Assembly (NCBI GenBank): GCA_023399215.1
Contig: JAEWQJ010000007.1
Span: forward strand, 26,948 to 90,947
Reading direction: 5' to 3'
Length of the DNA: 64,000 nucleotides
From: Methanobacteriota archaeon
Lineage (GTDB): Archaea > Halobacteriota > Methanosarcinia > Methanosarcinales > Methanosarcinaceae
In this document: positions 45,216-54,958 of the stretch, one piece after another
Position numbering within the stretch: the stretch's first letter is position 1
How the letters are laid out: each line of letters opens with the position of its first letter
Notes under the pieces: model-generated
What the model saw: only the letters and a program-made list of their open reading frames with translations
Databases searched by the model: none
Told to the model about the DNA's origin: nothing
Translations under genes and position numbers: made by a program

Positions 45216-45461
45216 ATGGACAAAGGACATTCAATGGGATCGCATACAATGATGCATGCTGGAGCGATGCCTGCTATTGTGGAACTTATGACTGAAATAT
45301 GGGGACTTCTAACTGAAGAACAGAAAAAGAAAGTTATGGTAATGAGAATGGAGATCATGACACAATGGATGGAAAATGAAGTAATTAATGAGGAAAAGAT
45401 GATCGAGTTGAAGAAAAAAGCCATAACTGACATTCGAAAGGTACAAGAAATGATGAAATGA
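45216..45461 (+). CDS. Small Met/His-rich helical protein
   Basis: 81 residues. MDKGHSMGSHTMMHAGAMPA is rich in Met and His, a possible soft-metal-binding head; the rest is one or two long helices (LLTEEQKKKVMVMRMEIMTQ). Weak resemblance to the LTxEQ helices of periplasmic Spy/CpxP proteins but no signal peptide. AAAGGGGGTAAGTAAAC precedes the ATG. Unknown function; metal stress is a guess. Confidence 0.65.
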   Translation: MDKGHSMGSHTMMHAGAMPAIVELMTEIWGLLTEEQKKKVMVMRMEIMTQWMENEVINEEKMIELKKKAITDIRKVQEMMK

Positions 45462-45689
45462 AATATAAATTCAACAGAAGAACAATATCAAAATTTGTTG
45501 ACGTCCAGATTTTTACCTGGATTTCAACATAGTTAAAGTTGTAGGTTCTTTCCATATACACTAAAAAATGTAGCCCATAAAAGTATCTCCAAATGAATAC
45601 GGACTCACACAGTACAAGTGAACAATGTAAGTAACCTTGTTGCTTCACTAATTTGTTGGGTTATAATCAATGGTTTTCTGCTGATTGAT

Positions 45690-45732
45690 ACTGTGAACTA
45701 CCCCTAAGCTAAAGACTCAGGGGTTTTACGTT
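45690..45732. mobile_element. Possible IS200/IS605 end remnant
   Basis: CCCCTAAG-CTAAAGA-CTCAGGGG followed by TTTT, preceded by GTGAACTA. This hairpin type is typical of one end of IS200/IS605 elements. No tnpA or tnpB is left. It could equally be a transcription terminator for the small gene upstream. Confidence 0.35.
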
Positions 45733-45767
45733 TCGTCATATAAAAAAGTAATAAGGAGGTCGGCTAT

Positions 45768-45950
45768 ATGACTAATATAAAAGTAAATGTCAGGTGGATG
45801 GATGGCTATTATGAGTCATTTGACTGCACAGAAGTTAGATTTGGTTTAGATCTTCTATGGATGATGTTGAATGACAACAAAAACCGGCATATCCCACTTC
45901 GAAATGTACGCTGGTTTTCAGTTACGCCGGTAAGCCGCGAAATAATATGA
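45768..45950 (+). CDS. Conserved small protein, 60 residues
   Basis: MTNIKVNVRWMDGYYESFDC at the start, then VRFGLDLLWMMLNDNKNRHI and a closing VRWFSVTP. Alternating polar/hydrophobic strands suggest a small beta-sheet fold. AAGGAGGTCGG is a strong ribosome binding site. I recall similar short proteins in methanogens without known function. Confidence 0.75.
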   Translation: MTNIKVNVRWMDGYYESFDCTEVRFGLDLLWMMLNDNKNRHIPLRNVRWFSVTPVSREII

Positions 45951-46105
45951 CTTATAGTTATTATCTTATGTTCTTAAGGCAATATACATTAACAGTTTCG
46001 GGTTTACCGAGCGTCGTCTTTACCTATTCCTGCTTTTTTTGAAAACTTACCCACTGAAAGGTTACTGGAAAAAGGTGTCATGGAAAATACCTTAATGAGG
46101 ACGTT

Positions 46106-46220
46106 AGGACTTACGCACTGAATGTGAAAACTCAAGCACAATAGACGCGGCGGCTAAAGGCATATTTTAGGTAGTTGAAGATTTAATCTGTTGAGTTTTC
46201 ATTTAAACCGCGTAAGTCCT
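46106..46220. mobile_element. MITE-like element, family 1, copy 2 (best ends)
   Basis: 115 bases starting AGGACTTACGC and ending GCGTAAGTCCT, an 11-base perfect terminal inverted repeat. Immediately after it, the unit CGTAAGTCCTGGTAA is repeated about three times to 46256, likely slippage at the end. Copies 1 and 3 are at 25062 and 53096. Confidence 0.75.
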
Positions 46221-46292
46221 GGTAACGTAAGTCCTGGTAACGTAAGTCCGGGTAACTTTTCAATATACACTACTGACTCTCATGATCGGATC

Positions 46293-48386
46293 TTAACTTT
46301 TCTTTCCTTTTAAAAGGGCAAAAGCTCCAAGCCCCGCAAGAATCACTGTGAGGGTGTTAAATCCAGGAATTGGAAGCTCCTTCTCTTCTGTTTGTGTTTG
46401 AGGCAGTCCTTTATAGGTATCGTAGTTGAAAATTGAGACTCCCAGGAAAGCCGAATCATTGGAATAATAGTCTGCCAGGCCAGTAAAAAGCTGGTGTGTT
46501 GAATGTTTATCCTTAAAGCCTTCTTCCACAGAGATTTCTATTATTCCTCTTGAGCCAACACCTCTTATTTCTCCCATTTCCAGGGCAACGGCGTCAACAA
46601 TATTGGAAACGGAATTAAGCTTTTTATTTTCGCCGGGATAAGCCTTGATAATAAAGAAATCAACAAAAGGAGCGATTTCCTTGATTTGCGACGCATTATA
46701 ATTAAGCGGAAGGCTTGCTGAGACGGATACGTTTTCTTTAGTTTCTGTATCGGCTGTTTCAAACAGTGTCTTGTAATCGATTGCGTTTTCTTCAGAGCTT
46801 TCCCAGGCAGAAGAGTTTACGTCGATATCAATCCCATCAAAGGGAGCAAGGGATTTTTCATTATAATCAAGTACTGTGTCCAGAGTATTCTGGCAGAGGT
46901 TACCAGCTCCTTTTTTTGTGCAATTTACGTCTTCCAGGAGCACGGCATGTACGGCAATCCCCTTTTCATGAGCCATTTTCACAAAGCGCTCGTATTGCCA
47001 TACATCTTCGTTGTCTACGCTGAGGAAAATCGTGTCTATTCCTGAGGAATTCAGTTCATTTACAAGGGCAGAGAAATTGAACTCGTACGGGGAAGAAAGC
47101 CTGATTCCGGAAGTTTCGGAATTTGGTTTAGCTCCAACCGCGGTTTTAGGCTCGGAAATGTTTTCAGAGCTGTTTTTAAAACTATATTCAAAGTTATCTT
47201 CAGAAACGTTTTCAGAGTTATTTTCAGAGATACTCTGTTCAGAGGTGCCATCTGAAGCATTTCCCAAAGAATTTTCAGAGTTAGTATCAGAAACGATTTC
47301 TGAAGAATTACCTTCTTCCTGAGCTGAAATGATCTTCGCTGTGGGCTCGTCTCCGACAAATTTTCGAACCAGCACATAATCGACTGCCATATAGCCTGTA
47401 TTCTTCGAGGCATCCTTGTAAGAAGCGGCATACAGGTAAACATGCATTGGGAAATTGGTTAAGGAATCATTTGAAGCGAAATCCATTCTAGGATCACGGA
47501 CCCCATTTTTAAACCAGGATACTTTGCGAGTATTGTTTTCCTCATACCAGGCAAGTCCTGAGACATACCATTCTCCTTCAGGAACATTGACATCAGTAAG
47601 ATCATAGAAATTCTTTTTTTGCTTACTGTAAATTGTTTCCATGTTCACTCGGCTTTCGTTAGCAAGCTCAGTCTCATGCTTGATTTCGTTTTTTTTGCTG
47701 TATATCTGGTCTATGAAACCCTGCTGCAGTACAGGTCCTCTATTATCCTTACCCGTGGTGACTTTCATTCTTTTGACCACAAACATAGAATTGACCTCAA
47801 AACTTTTTTTGCTGTAGATCATAGAGGAATCATAGGCATGGACCCTGGGAGCTGAGACGTTACAGATCCCGTTTTTAACCTCAACTAGACCTCCTCCCGC
47901 ACTTTCAGAATCCCAATCAAACTCGTTAAGGTGATTGCCCCCAAAATCATCAAAATAGTCAAAAGTTTTTTCTCCACTGCTTACAGCTTCGGCCCCAGGG
48001 TTCCCGTACCTCATGAGAATTTTAGTGGTTTGATTCGCAGAAAGAGACGGAAGCCTGACCCAGATAAGAGCTTCCTTGTTTTCAGGATCCCAGGTTTCAA
48101 TCCAGTAATTGAGTGTTCGATTTCCTGAGGAGAATCGAAGGTCAGAGCCATCAATTTTTGCTTCTGAAAAGTTAAAATTCGAAGAGTTCAAAACAACATC
48201 AACAGGATACCCTTGCAGGTCTTTACCGGCGTTCTCAGTAATTAGGATTTCCGTGGAGCTATTCCATGAATTATCTTTTGTGGAAATACCCGACGTGCCG
48301 CCCGTGGCAGCCAGGGCACAGCCTGTTAATAAGAATATGAAAAATACAGAGAAAATAACGTATGCAGTAGATCTTTTTGTTCTCAT
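46293..48386 (-). CDS. Exported surface protein, DUF2341 plus TIM-barrel-like domain
   Basis: 697 residues. Signal peptide VIFSVFFIFLLTGCALA. A DUF2341 domain (about 45-160; VWVRLPSLSANQTTKILMRY-like) is followed by a concanavalin-like segment, a Ser/Asn/Glu-rich linker (about 355-410), and a GH18-like barrel (about 430-665) with FDGIDIDVNSSAWE in place of the DxxDxDxE motif. The C-terminus PIPGFNTLTVILAGLGAFAL then KGKKS is a PGF-CTERM-like sorting signal. Likely an anchored surface glycan-binding or degenerate hydrolase protein. Confidence 0.85.
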   Translation of the reverse strand: MRTKRSTAYVIFSVFFIFLLTGCALAATGGTSGISTKDNSWNSSTEILITENAGKDLQGYPVDVVLNSSNFNFSEAKIDGSDLRFSSGNRTLNYWIETWDPENKEALIWVRLPSLSANQTTKILMRYGNPGAEAVSSGEKTFDYFDDFGGNHLNEFDWDSESAGGGLVEVKNGICNVSAPRVHAYDSSMIYSKKSFEVNSMFVVKRMKVTTGKDNRGPVLQQGFIDQIYSKKNEIKHETELANESRVNMETIYSKQKKNFYDLTDVNVPEGEWYVSGLAWYEENNTRKVSWFKNGVRDPRMDFASNDSLTNFPMHVYLYAASYKDASKNTGYMAVDYVLVRKFVGDEPTAKIISAQEEGNSSEIVSDTNSENSLGNASDGTSEQSISENNSENVSEDNFEYSFKNSSENISEPKTAVGAKPNSETSGIRLSSPYEFNFSALVNELNSSGIDTIFLSVDNEDVWQYERFVKMAHEKGIAVHAVLLEDVNCTKKGAGNLCQNTLDTVLDYNEKSLAPFDGIDIDVNSSAWESSEENAIDYKTLFETADTETKENVSVSASLPLNYNASQIKEIAPFVDFFIIKAYPGENKKLNSVSNIVDAVALEMGEIRGVGSRGIIEISVEEGFKDKHSTHQLFTGLADYYSNDSAFLGVSIFNYDTYKGLPQTQTEEKELPIPGFNTLTVILAGLGAFALLKGKKS

Positions 48387-48657
48387 TAGAAGCCTCTCGC
48401 AAGCCCTTTATTAAACTCGATTGAGCATTAGTATGAATTTCTTGATAGGTAGTGGTTATTTACCTGATAAGAATAAATCTTTTCATTAATTCGCGTCTAA
48501 AATAATAATAACAATAATATTTGTAATAAAATAATAAAGATAATAATGTTAGTAACTAAATTAAAAATGAAATAAAAAAGGATAACATCCAGATAAGGAT
48601 AAAACCATAACATGAAACCCGAAACAGTAATAAAGAATCTTTGCAATTACAGTTCCG

Positions 48658-49173
48658 ATGACGCTTCTATCCAGCACCGAACTGAGAAAACTTATACAGG
48701 CAAAGCCTCCTTTGCTTGAAAATGCCGTTGATATAGAAACCCAGATCCAGCCTAACGGACTTGAGCTTACTCTGAAAGAAGTAAAAACAATAGAAGGTTT
48801 TGGAGCTGTGGATTTTGATAACTCTGAAAGAAAGCTTCCAGATGGGAAAACCCTTGAATTCGGAGATGATGGTTGGATTCACCTACCTGAGGGGATTTAC
48901 AAGGTACTTTTCAATGAGATTGTGAATATTCCCATGAATCTGGCTGCGATTGCAAAGCCGCGATCAACCCTTATTCGCTGCGGAGCTACTCTTGAAACCG
49001 CGGTATGGGATGCAGGATACAGGGGTCGCAGCGAATCGATGCTGGTGGTTTATAACACTGCAGGCTTCAGGCTGAAAAAAGATGCCAGAATTATGCAGCT
49101 TTTATTCTATACTCTGGACACTGAAGTAGAAGAAGGGTATTCAGGGATTTATCAGAACGAAAATACAAAATAA
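48658..49173 (+). CDS. dCTP deaminase / dUTPase family protein
   Basis: 171 residues. Trimeric dUTPase-fold enzyme. Substrate motifs: IAKPRSTLIRCGATLETAVW and AGYRGRSESMLVVYN; C-terminus RIMQLLFYTLDTEVEEGYSG. Methanogen members may be dUTPase only or combined dCTP deaminase-dUTPase; sequence alone does not decide. The ATG lacks a clear ribosome site. Stand-alone gene. Confidence 0.88.
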   Translation: MTLLSSTELRKLIQAKPPLLENAVDIETQIQPNGLELTLKEVKTIEGFGAVDFDNSERKLPDGKTLEFGDDGWIHLPEGIYKVLFNEIVNIPMNLAAIAKPRSTLIRCGATLETAVWDAGYRGRSESMLVVYNTAGFRLKKDARIMQLLFYTLDTEVEEGYSGIYQNENTK

Positions 49174-49397
49174 GTCATTAAAAAACGTTTAAATTTTTTT
49201 ATACTTTTTTAACCTTTTCTGACCTTCTCCTACATGTTAAGTTTTTTACACAGATTTATGCAAATTTTTTAAAGTATTTTAAGCTTTCTGGTCTCTAATT
49301 CCCGAAAATCTGATTCATGAAAAGTAAGTAAGAAAAATCCTGGAGTTTGGATCCTTAGAGAATATACTGATAAAGTTTATATTCTCTAATTCGAAAT

Positions 49398-50204
49398 ATG
49401 CAGCTTATGAACACTATAGGTAAATCCGTGAGGCTGGAACGTATATTCAATCGAGGTACCGGTAACGCAATTATTATTCCTATGGACCATGGAGTTAGTG
49501 CAGGTCCAATTGAAGGGCTTAAAAACCTTCAGGAAACTGTAAACAAGGTCGCAGAAGGCGGGGCAAACGCCGTGCTCGGACACATGGGACTTGCAAAGTA
49601 CGGACACCGTGGATACGGGCATGATGTGGGCCTTATAATACATCTTTCAGCTTCAACTTCTCTTTCTCCTGATCCGAACCATAAGGTTCTGGTGACAACC
49701 GTAGAAGAAGCTATAAAAGTCGGAGCCGATGCTGTATCAGTTCATGTAAATGTCGGGGCTGAAGACGAATATGAAATGCTGCAGGGGCTAGGCTATGTGG
49801 CAGGAAAGTGCGATGAATGGGGAATTCCTCTTCTTGCGATGATGTACCCACGTGGAAAAAAGGTTCGTTCTGAATATGATGTGGATGTTGTAAAACATGC
49901 AGCTAGAATTGGAGCCGAACTTGGAGCCGATATCGTCAAGACAAACTATACTGGAAGCCCTGAAACTTTTAAAGAAGTAGTTGAAGGATGCCCTGTACCT
50001 GTAATCATTGCAGGTGGCCCGAAAATGGATTCTGAAAAGGAACTGCTGGAAATGATTGAAGGATCTCTCAAAGCCGGAGGAAAGGGGGTTGCCATAGGAA
50101 GAAATGTTTTCCAGTCCCAGGACCCAATAGCCCTTGTCCAAAAAATTGCAAAAGTAGTTCATGGGGGCGTAAGTGTAGAAGAATTATTAAAATTGGACCA
50201 GTAA
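49398..50204 (+). CDS. 2-amino-3,7-dideoxy-D-threo-hept-6-ulosonate synthase / class I aldolase family
   Basis: 268 residues, DeoC/FbaB-type barrel. Conserved IIPMDHGVSAGPIEGL, SVHVNVGAEDEYEML, MYPRGKKV, and the Schiff-base lysine in GADIVKTNYTGS; phosphate loop GGPKMDSEKE and AIGRNVFQ. In methanogens this family (MJ0400 type) starts the alternative aromatic amino-acid pathway from aspartate semialdehyde, which would link it to asd at 57238. Fructose-bisphosphate aldolase is the other possibility. Confidence 0.88.
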   Translation: MQLMNTIGKSVRLERIFNRGTGNAIIIPMDHGVSAGPIEGLKNLQETVNKVAEGGANAVLGHMGLAKYGHRGYGHDVGLIIHLSASTSLSPDPNHKVLVTTVEEAIKVGADAVSVHVNVGAEDEYEMLQGLGYVAGKCDEWGIPLLAMMYPRGKKVRSEYDVDVVKHAARIGAELGADIVKTNYTGSPETFKEVVEGCPVPVIIAGGPKMDSEKELLEMIEGSLKAGGKGVAIGRNVFQSQDPIALVQKIAKVVHGGVSVEELLKLDQ

Positions 50205-51633
<1,429 letters not shown>

Positions 51634-52629
51634 TTAAAAATCAATAAAGGGAACAAGGTCACAACCTGTACATTTCGGGCACATAGTCTTTGCAAGCCCT
51701 GGATCAAGCCCGTATTTCTTGAGTATTTCGGCTTCAAGCTTTGCAAGCTTTAAAAGACGCTCAGGGGACGGACGTTCAGTAAAGCAATCTCCGGCCCTCA
51801 GAGGATGCGGGTTTACCGGTCGCAGGACAGGAATCACTCCTATTTGTGCAAGAGTCTCGATTCCATCTCTTACAGAATCGTCACTTTCCCCAAGCCCTAT
51901 TATAAAATTACTGAAAACCCGGTTTTTCCCGAAAACGTCAACAGCTTCCCTGAGCCTATCCAGAATATAATCAAGGGAAAGGTCTCCGCAAACTTTTTTG
52001 AAGATCTCTCGGTCCATAGTTTCAACATTGTACTTGACTTCAGAAGCTCCTGCTTCATAGAATTTTCTGGAACATCCTTCAGTAGGGTACACCGAGACCC
52101 CAATAGGGACATTGTATTTTTTGAGAGCAGGAAGTAGCTTAATCACACGTTCAACTTCTCCTTCTATTGAGGTTTCAACTCCAGACGTAAGGGAAATAGC
52201 TTTCAGATTTCCTGTTCGCAAAACCTCATCAATTATGCTCAGGACTTCTTCGTCACTCTTAACGTGCCCCTGCAATTTGGGCACAGGGCAGTATTTGCAG
52301 TCAAACACGCACCTTTCACAAAGGGTTATAAAAGCCTGATCAGGGCAGTGTGCAGGTGCAGGCTCAAGTTTTCCTCGCACAAGTTCTTTTCCTTGATAGA
52401 AAACTCCAACATCTCCTTCACCTTCTACTTTCAAAATTGAAAGTGGAGAGTCTTTATTTATGCTGAGCCTTACCCGTTTTTTTCCCGACCTGAAAAACAC
52501 TGAACTTGTACCTGCCCCGGGACCCGCAGTCGAACCCCGAGACCGTGGGATAAGCGAGGAGTCTATGGAAACCGAACCTATGGAAATAAGGAAAGCTTTT
52601 ATTTCCGGCGTAATTAGCTTGCTTTGCAT
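51634..52629 (-). CDS. Radical SAM protein, biotin-synthase-related
   Basis: 331 residues. Radical SAM cluster motif CVFDCKYC (C-x3-C-x2-C, about residues 107-114), glycine-rich SAM contact LTSGVETS, and NFIIGLGESDDSV. An extra C-terminal cysteine set CPKCTGC could hold a second cluster or zinc. N-terminal ~60 residues are family-specific. Resembles the COG2516 group of methanogens with no known reaction. ATG follows AAGGAGCATTTGC. Alone on its strand. Confidence 0.85.
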   Translation of the reverse strand: MQSKLITPEIKAFLISIGSVSIDSSLIPRSRGSTAGPGAGTSSVFFRSGKKRVRLSINKDSPLSILKVEGEGDVGVFYQGKELVRGKLEPAPAHCPDQAFITLCERCVFDCKYCPVPKLQGHVKSDEEVLSIIDEVLRTGNLKAISLTSGVETSIEGEVERVIKLLPALKKYNVPIGVSVYPTEGCSRKFYEAGASEVKYNVETMDREIFKKVCGDLSLDYILDRLREAVDVFGKNRVFSNFIIGLGESDDSVRDGIETLAQIGVIPVLRPVNPHPLRAGDCFTERPSPERLLKLAKLEAEILKKYGLDPGLAKTMCPKCTGCDLVPFIDF

Positions 52630-53095
52630 GCAAATGCTCCTTAGAGTGATTACAAAGTGATTACAAAATAATTAAAAAGTAGCTATCAAGTGACTACTAA
52701 GTGATCACAAAATGATTGCAATGGATCGAATACTAGTGATTTCAAAATTAATCTTGTTCTGCAGCTTCTTTATTTTCTCTCATCTTTAAAGAAATATATA
52801 AATTATTCTGTTGATCTAAATAAAATTGCTTTCAGTCAGCTCAAAACCAGAAGAAAAATTATCCAGATCTTGCCCGAACCTTTGTCCCTGGAGGATCTTG
52901 CCCTGGATTTTGCCCTAAATTTATCCCCAAAACCTGAAAATTCAGGTTAGACAGATACTTCATTTTTTTAGAACCGATTTGTTCACACATATCCCGGAAA
53001 ATATTCTTTCACACCTAAATCTAAATTATACCTCAAGTTTAGCAGAGTAAAATAAGGTGCAAAGCCCCTATTATATAGGCATAAGAGAATTTTAT

Positions 53096-53215
53096 TAGGA
53101 CTTATGCACTTGAGGAACAAAATCAATTGCGTAAAAGGTCGCGAGTTAAAGTCATAAATTAAATAGTTAACGATCTAACACTGATAATTTTTCAGTTCAA
53201 TCGCGTAAGTGTCCC
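53096..53215. mobile_element. MITE-like element, family 1, copy 3
   Basis: About 120 bases, left end TAGGACTTATGCAC and right end TCGCGTAAGTGTCC. Terminal inverted repeat agrees with copies 1 and 2 with two or three changes. Interior is only partly similar. No coding capacity. Confidence 0.6.
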
Positions 53216-53302
53216 GGTTATAACAATCATATAAGCTTATAATGATGGATTGAAATTGTAATGATATGTTAATATCAATATAATTACATAAGATTCTGTG
53301 CT

Positions 53303-53316
53303 AAAAATATTATATA
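53303..53316 (+). promoter_or_regulatory. Box A promoter of the 185-nt RNA candidate
   Basis: AAATATTATATATG, a TATA-like box whose centre is about 26 bases upstream of the left arm of the RNA's closing helix at 53336, the normal archaeal spacing. Confidence 0.45.
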
Positions 53317-53335
53317 TGGTAAGTGCATAGTATGA

Positions 53336-53520
53336 ATTGCGTTCTCATCCCTTTAACACCCTGTTCATTAATATCTACTCCATAAAGTAAGGGGATAAAA
53401 CGGAAAGAGAATTAACCAAAGCTCGCAACCCGTGAGTCTAGTACCTTAGTATCTCTTCCCACATAAACAAAACCTCTTAAAGCCGCTCAGAACTTCCAGG
53501 TTCTTTGGTGAGAACGCAAT
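53336..53520 (+). ncRNA. Multibranched small RNA candidate, 185 nt
   Basis: Ends pair perfectly: ATTGCGTTCTCA (53336-53347) with TGAGAACGCAAT (53509-53520). Inside: ATCCCTT (53347-53353) with AAGGGGAT (53389-53396); GGAAAGAGA (53402-53410) with TCTCTTCC (53452-53459) enclosing CTCGC-AACCC-GTGAG (53422-53436); and AGAAC-TTCCAG-GTTCT (53489-53504). A T6 tract follows at once (53522-53527). A box A sits upstream. I could not match it to tRNA, SRP, RNase P or box C/D RNA. Pairing by eye only. Confidence 0.5.
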
Positions 53521-53564
53521 CTTTTTTCAATATTAAAATTATGTTGGTAGCTATTCACTATTAA

Positions 53565-53765
53565 CTAGAAATACCATATGATATTATTGATTATTACAAT
53601 GCTAATGCCGTAAATGGAAACAAAGTTGAATGGCACCTGCTCAATGTATCACAGATGAGAGAAGTCTATGCAAAGTGTGAAACACCATTTTTGCCTGGAC
53701 TGGTAGTATTCAGTACTTTGTGTATTTTACTGATCGCGTTTATCTAATTAAGAAGAAGTAAACCA
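53565..53765 (+). pseudogene. C-terminal remnant of a surface protein with PGF-like anchor
   Basis: Reads NGNKVEWHLLNVSQMREVYA then ETPFLPGLVVFSTLCILLIA, F-I-stop, and in the same frame LRRSKPII after the stop. Proline-glycine, a membrane span and a basic tail are the layout of a PGF-CTERM-type anchor, with a nonsense codon between span and tail. No start; everything upstream is lost. Confidence 0.55.
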
Positions 53766-53823
53766 ATTATATAATAGTGTTATATTTTTATTTAGAAAAT
53801 AAAATTAAATGGTGTGGAAGTTT

Positions 53824-54043
53824 ATGAAATTCGGTTTCAGAAAACCATCTTTGAAAAAGTCTATTAATTAAAGCAAGGACTACAGGCAAATTAAAACGCA
53901 AAGCAAAAAAGGCGGTAGTACCATTTTATGGAAAAAAGGGAACAGGAATTATAAAGAATCCAAAAAAAGCAGTGTACAATAAGGTTTACCATAGGACATC
54001 GTTCAGTATATTCGGTTTTTTTAAGAAGCGATCTAGAAAATAA
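53824..54043 (+). pseudogene. Frameshifted small basic protein
   Basis: Begins MKFGFRKPSLKKSI, then after one extra base near 53866 continues KARTTGKLKRKAKKAVVPFY and IKNPKKAVYNKVYHRTSFSI to a stop. This basic short family (R-K-P-S-x-K-K ... NPKKAAYNKVY) is one I recall from phage- and plasmid-linked genes of Firmicutes. The single frameshift separates an otherwise complete ~72-residue protein; programmed shifting is possible but unsupported. Confidence 0.6.
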
Positions 54044-54639
54044 ATTCAACGTTTCTATTTAGAATCATACAAATTGACCGGAGTCTTCAGAAGATATTGA
54101 TAAAATAAGATACAAGAAATGTATATCAAGATAACAGGAGGAGAAAGGGATCTTTGAACTTTCGTTTAATGTAAGAAGTTCTTTTTTAATATACTACTTT
54201 GAGGAGGGAGATACCAAAGGTATAAGGTTTTTTCTTCTCCTCAACAAATAGTAAAAAATCTAGCTAATTATAAGGCTTTTTGAGCTTTTCTCAAAGGATT
54301 AGAGGACGCAATGCCTATGAGCCTATTTTCTCATCCATCAAGAGAAAAACGGGCTGTTTCTGGGAGATGCAGGATCAACAGATAAGTCACGGGGACCCCA
54401 GAGAGAACATATTTTTTAAAAAATTATCGGTGGTTTTCTTTTGAATAACCTGACATATCATATCGACCGCCCTTGCTATGGAAAACAACCTATTTAATTC
54501 GTTTATTATTTGAATTTTCTCTGGAACTCTTTTTGATTCAGGTTGCACGTTGTCGAGGTGCAGCCGGGAGAAAAACTGAAACTTTCTAAATTATTCATAT
54601 TCAGTAATTGAAAAACAGTTTCTCAATCCATAAATTGGC
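54044..54639. other. Gene-free spacer
   Basis: About 600 bases. Contains no ORF with start signals on either strand. GAACTTTCG...GAAGTTC (about 54156-54182) is a weak hairpin. Nothing else seen. Confidence 0.5.
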
Positions 54640-54850
54640 TCCGTTGATCCACAACCGTTGATCCACAACCGTTGATCTGCAACCGTTGATCTGCAACCGT
54701 TGATCACGCAAACCACGTCGTTGCTTGGTTTTTCGGTCAAGCCTTTTTTGAAAAGGGTTGTGATCACACCGACCAAGTAGTTGCTTGGTTTTTCGGTCAA
54801 GCCTTTTTTGAAAAGGCTTGCAGGCAAGCAGTTTTTAAAATGGGTTGAGC
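54640..54850. repeat. CAACCGTTG and AAGCCTTTT repeat cluster
   Basis: Four CAACCGTTGATC units in tandem (54645-54703), then two nearly identical blocks of GTTGCTTGGTTTTTCGGTCA plus AAGCCTTTTTTGAAAAGG. Same family as 28408-28597 and 39490-39800. It ends about 110 bases before the CobW-type gene. Confidence 0.75.
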
Positions 54851-54958
54851 TGCAACTCTGCTGATTTGGGCGGCACTACCAATATTATATATCTTAAAAT
54901 ATATTATGCTTCTTGACCGTCTAAAAAACAATTTTATTATTGAAAAAAGGAGAGAGAC

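Noticed and set aside
45695..45725. Confident IS200/IS605 call
   Set aside because: Only one end-like hairpin with one mismatch remains; a terminator explains it as well, so it is kept at low confidence.
47011..47322. Ser/Glu-rich ORF opposite the DUF2341 gene
   Set aside because: Antisense image of the Ser/Asn/Glu-rich linker; no independent evidence.
52530..52560. tRNA-like GTCGAACCCCGAGAC string
   Set aside because: Lies within the radical SAM gene, with no acceptor stem or anticodon arm around it.
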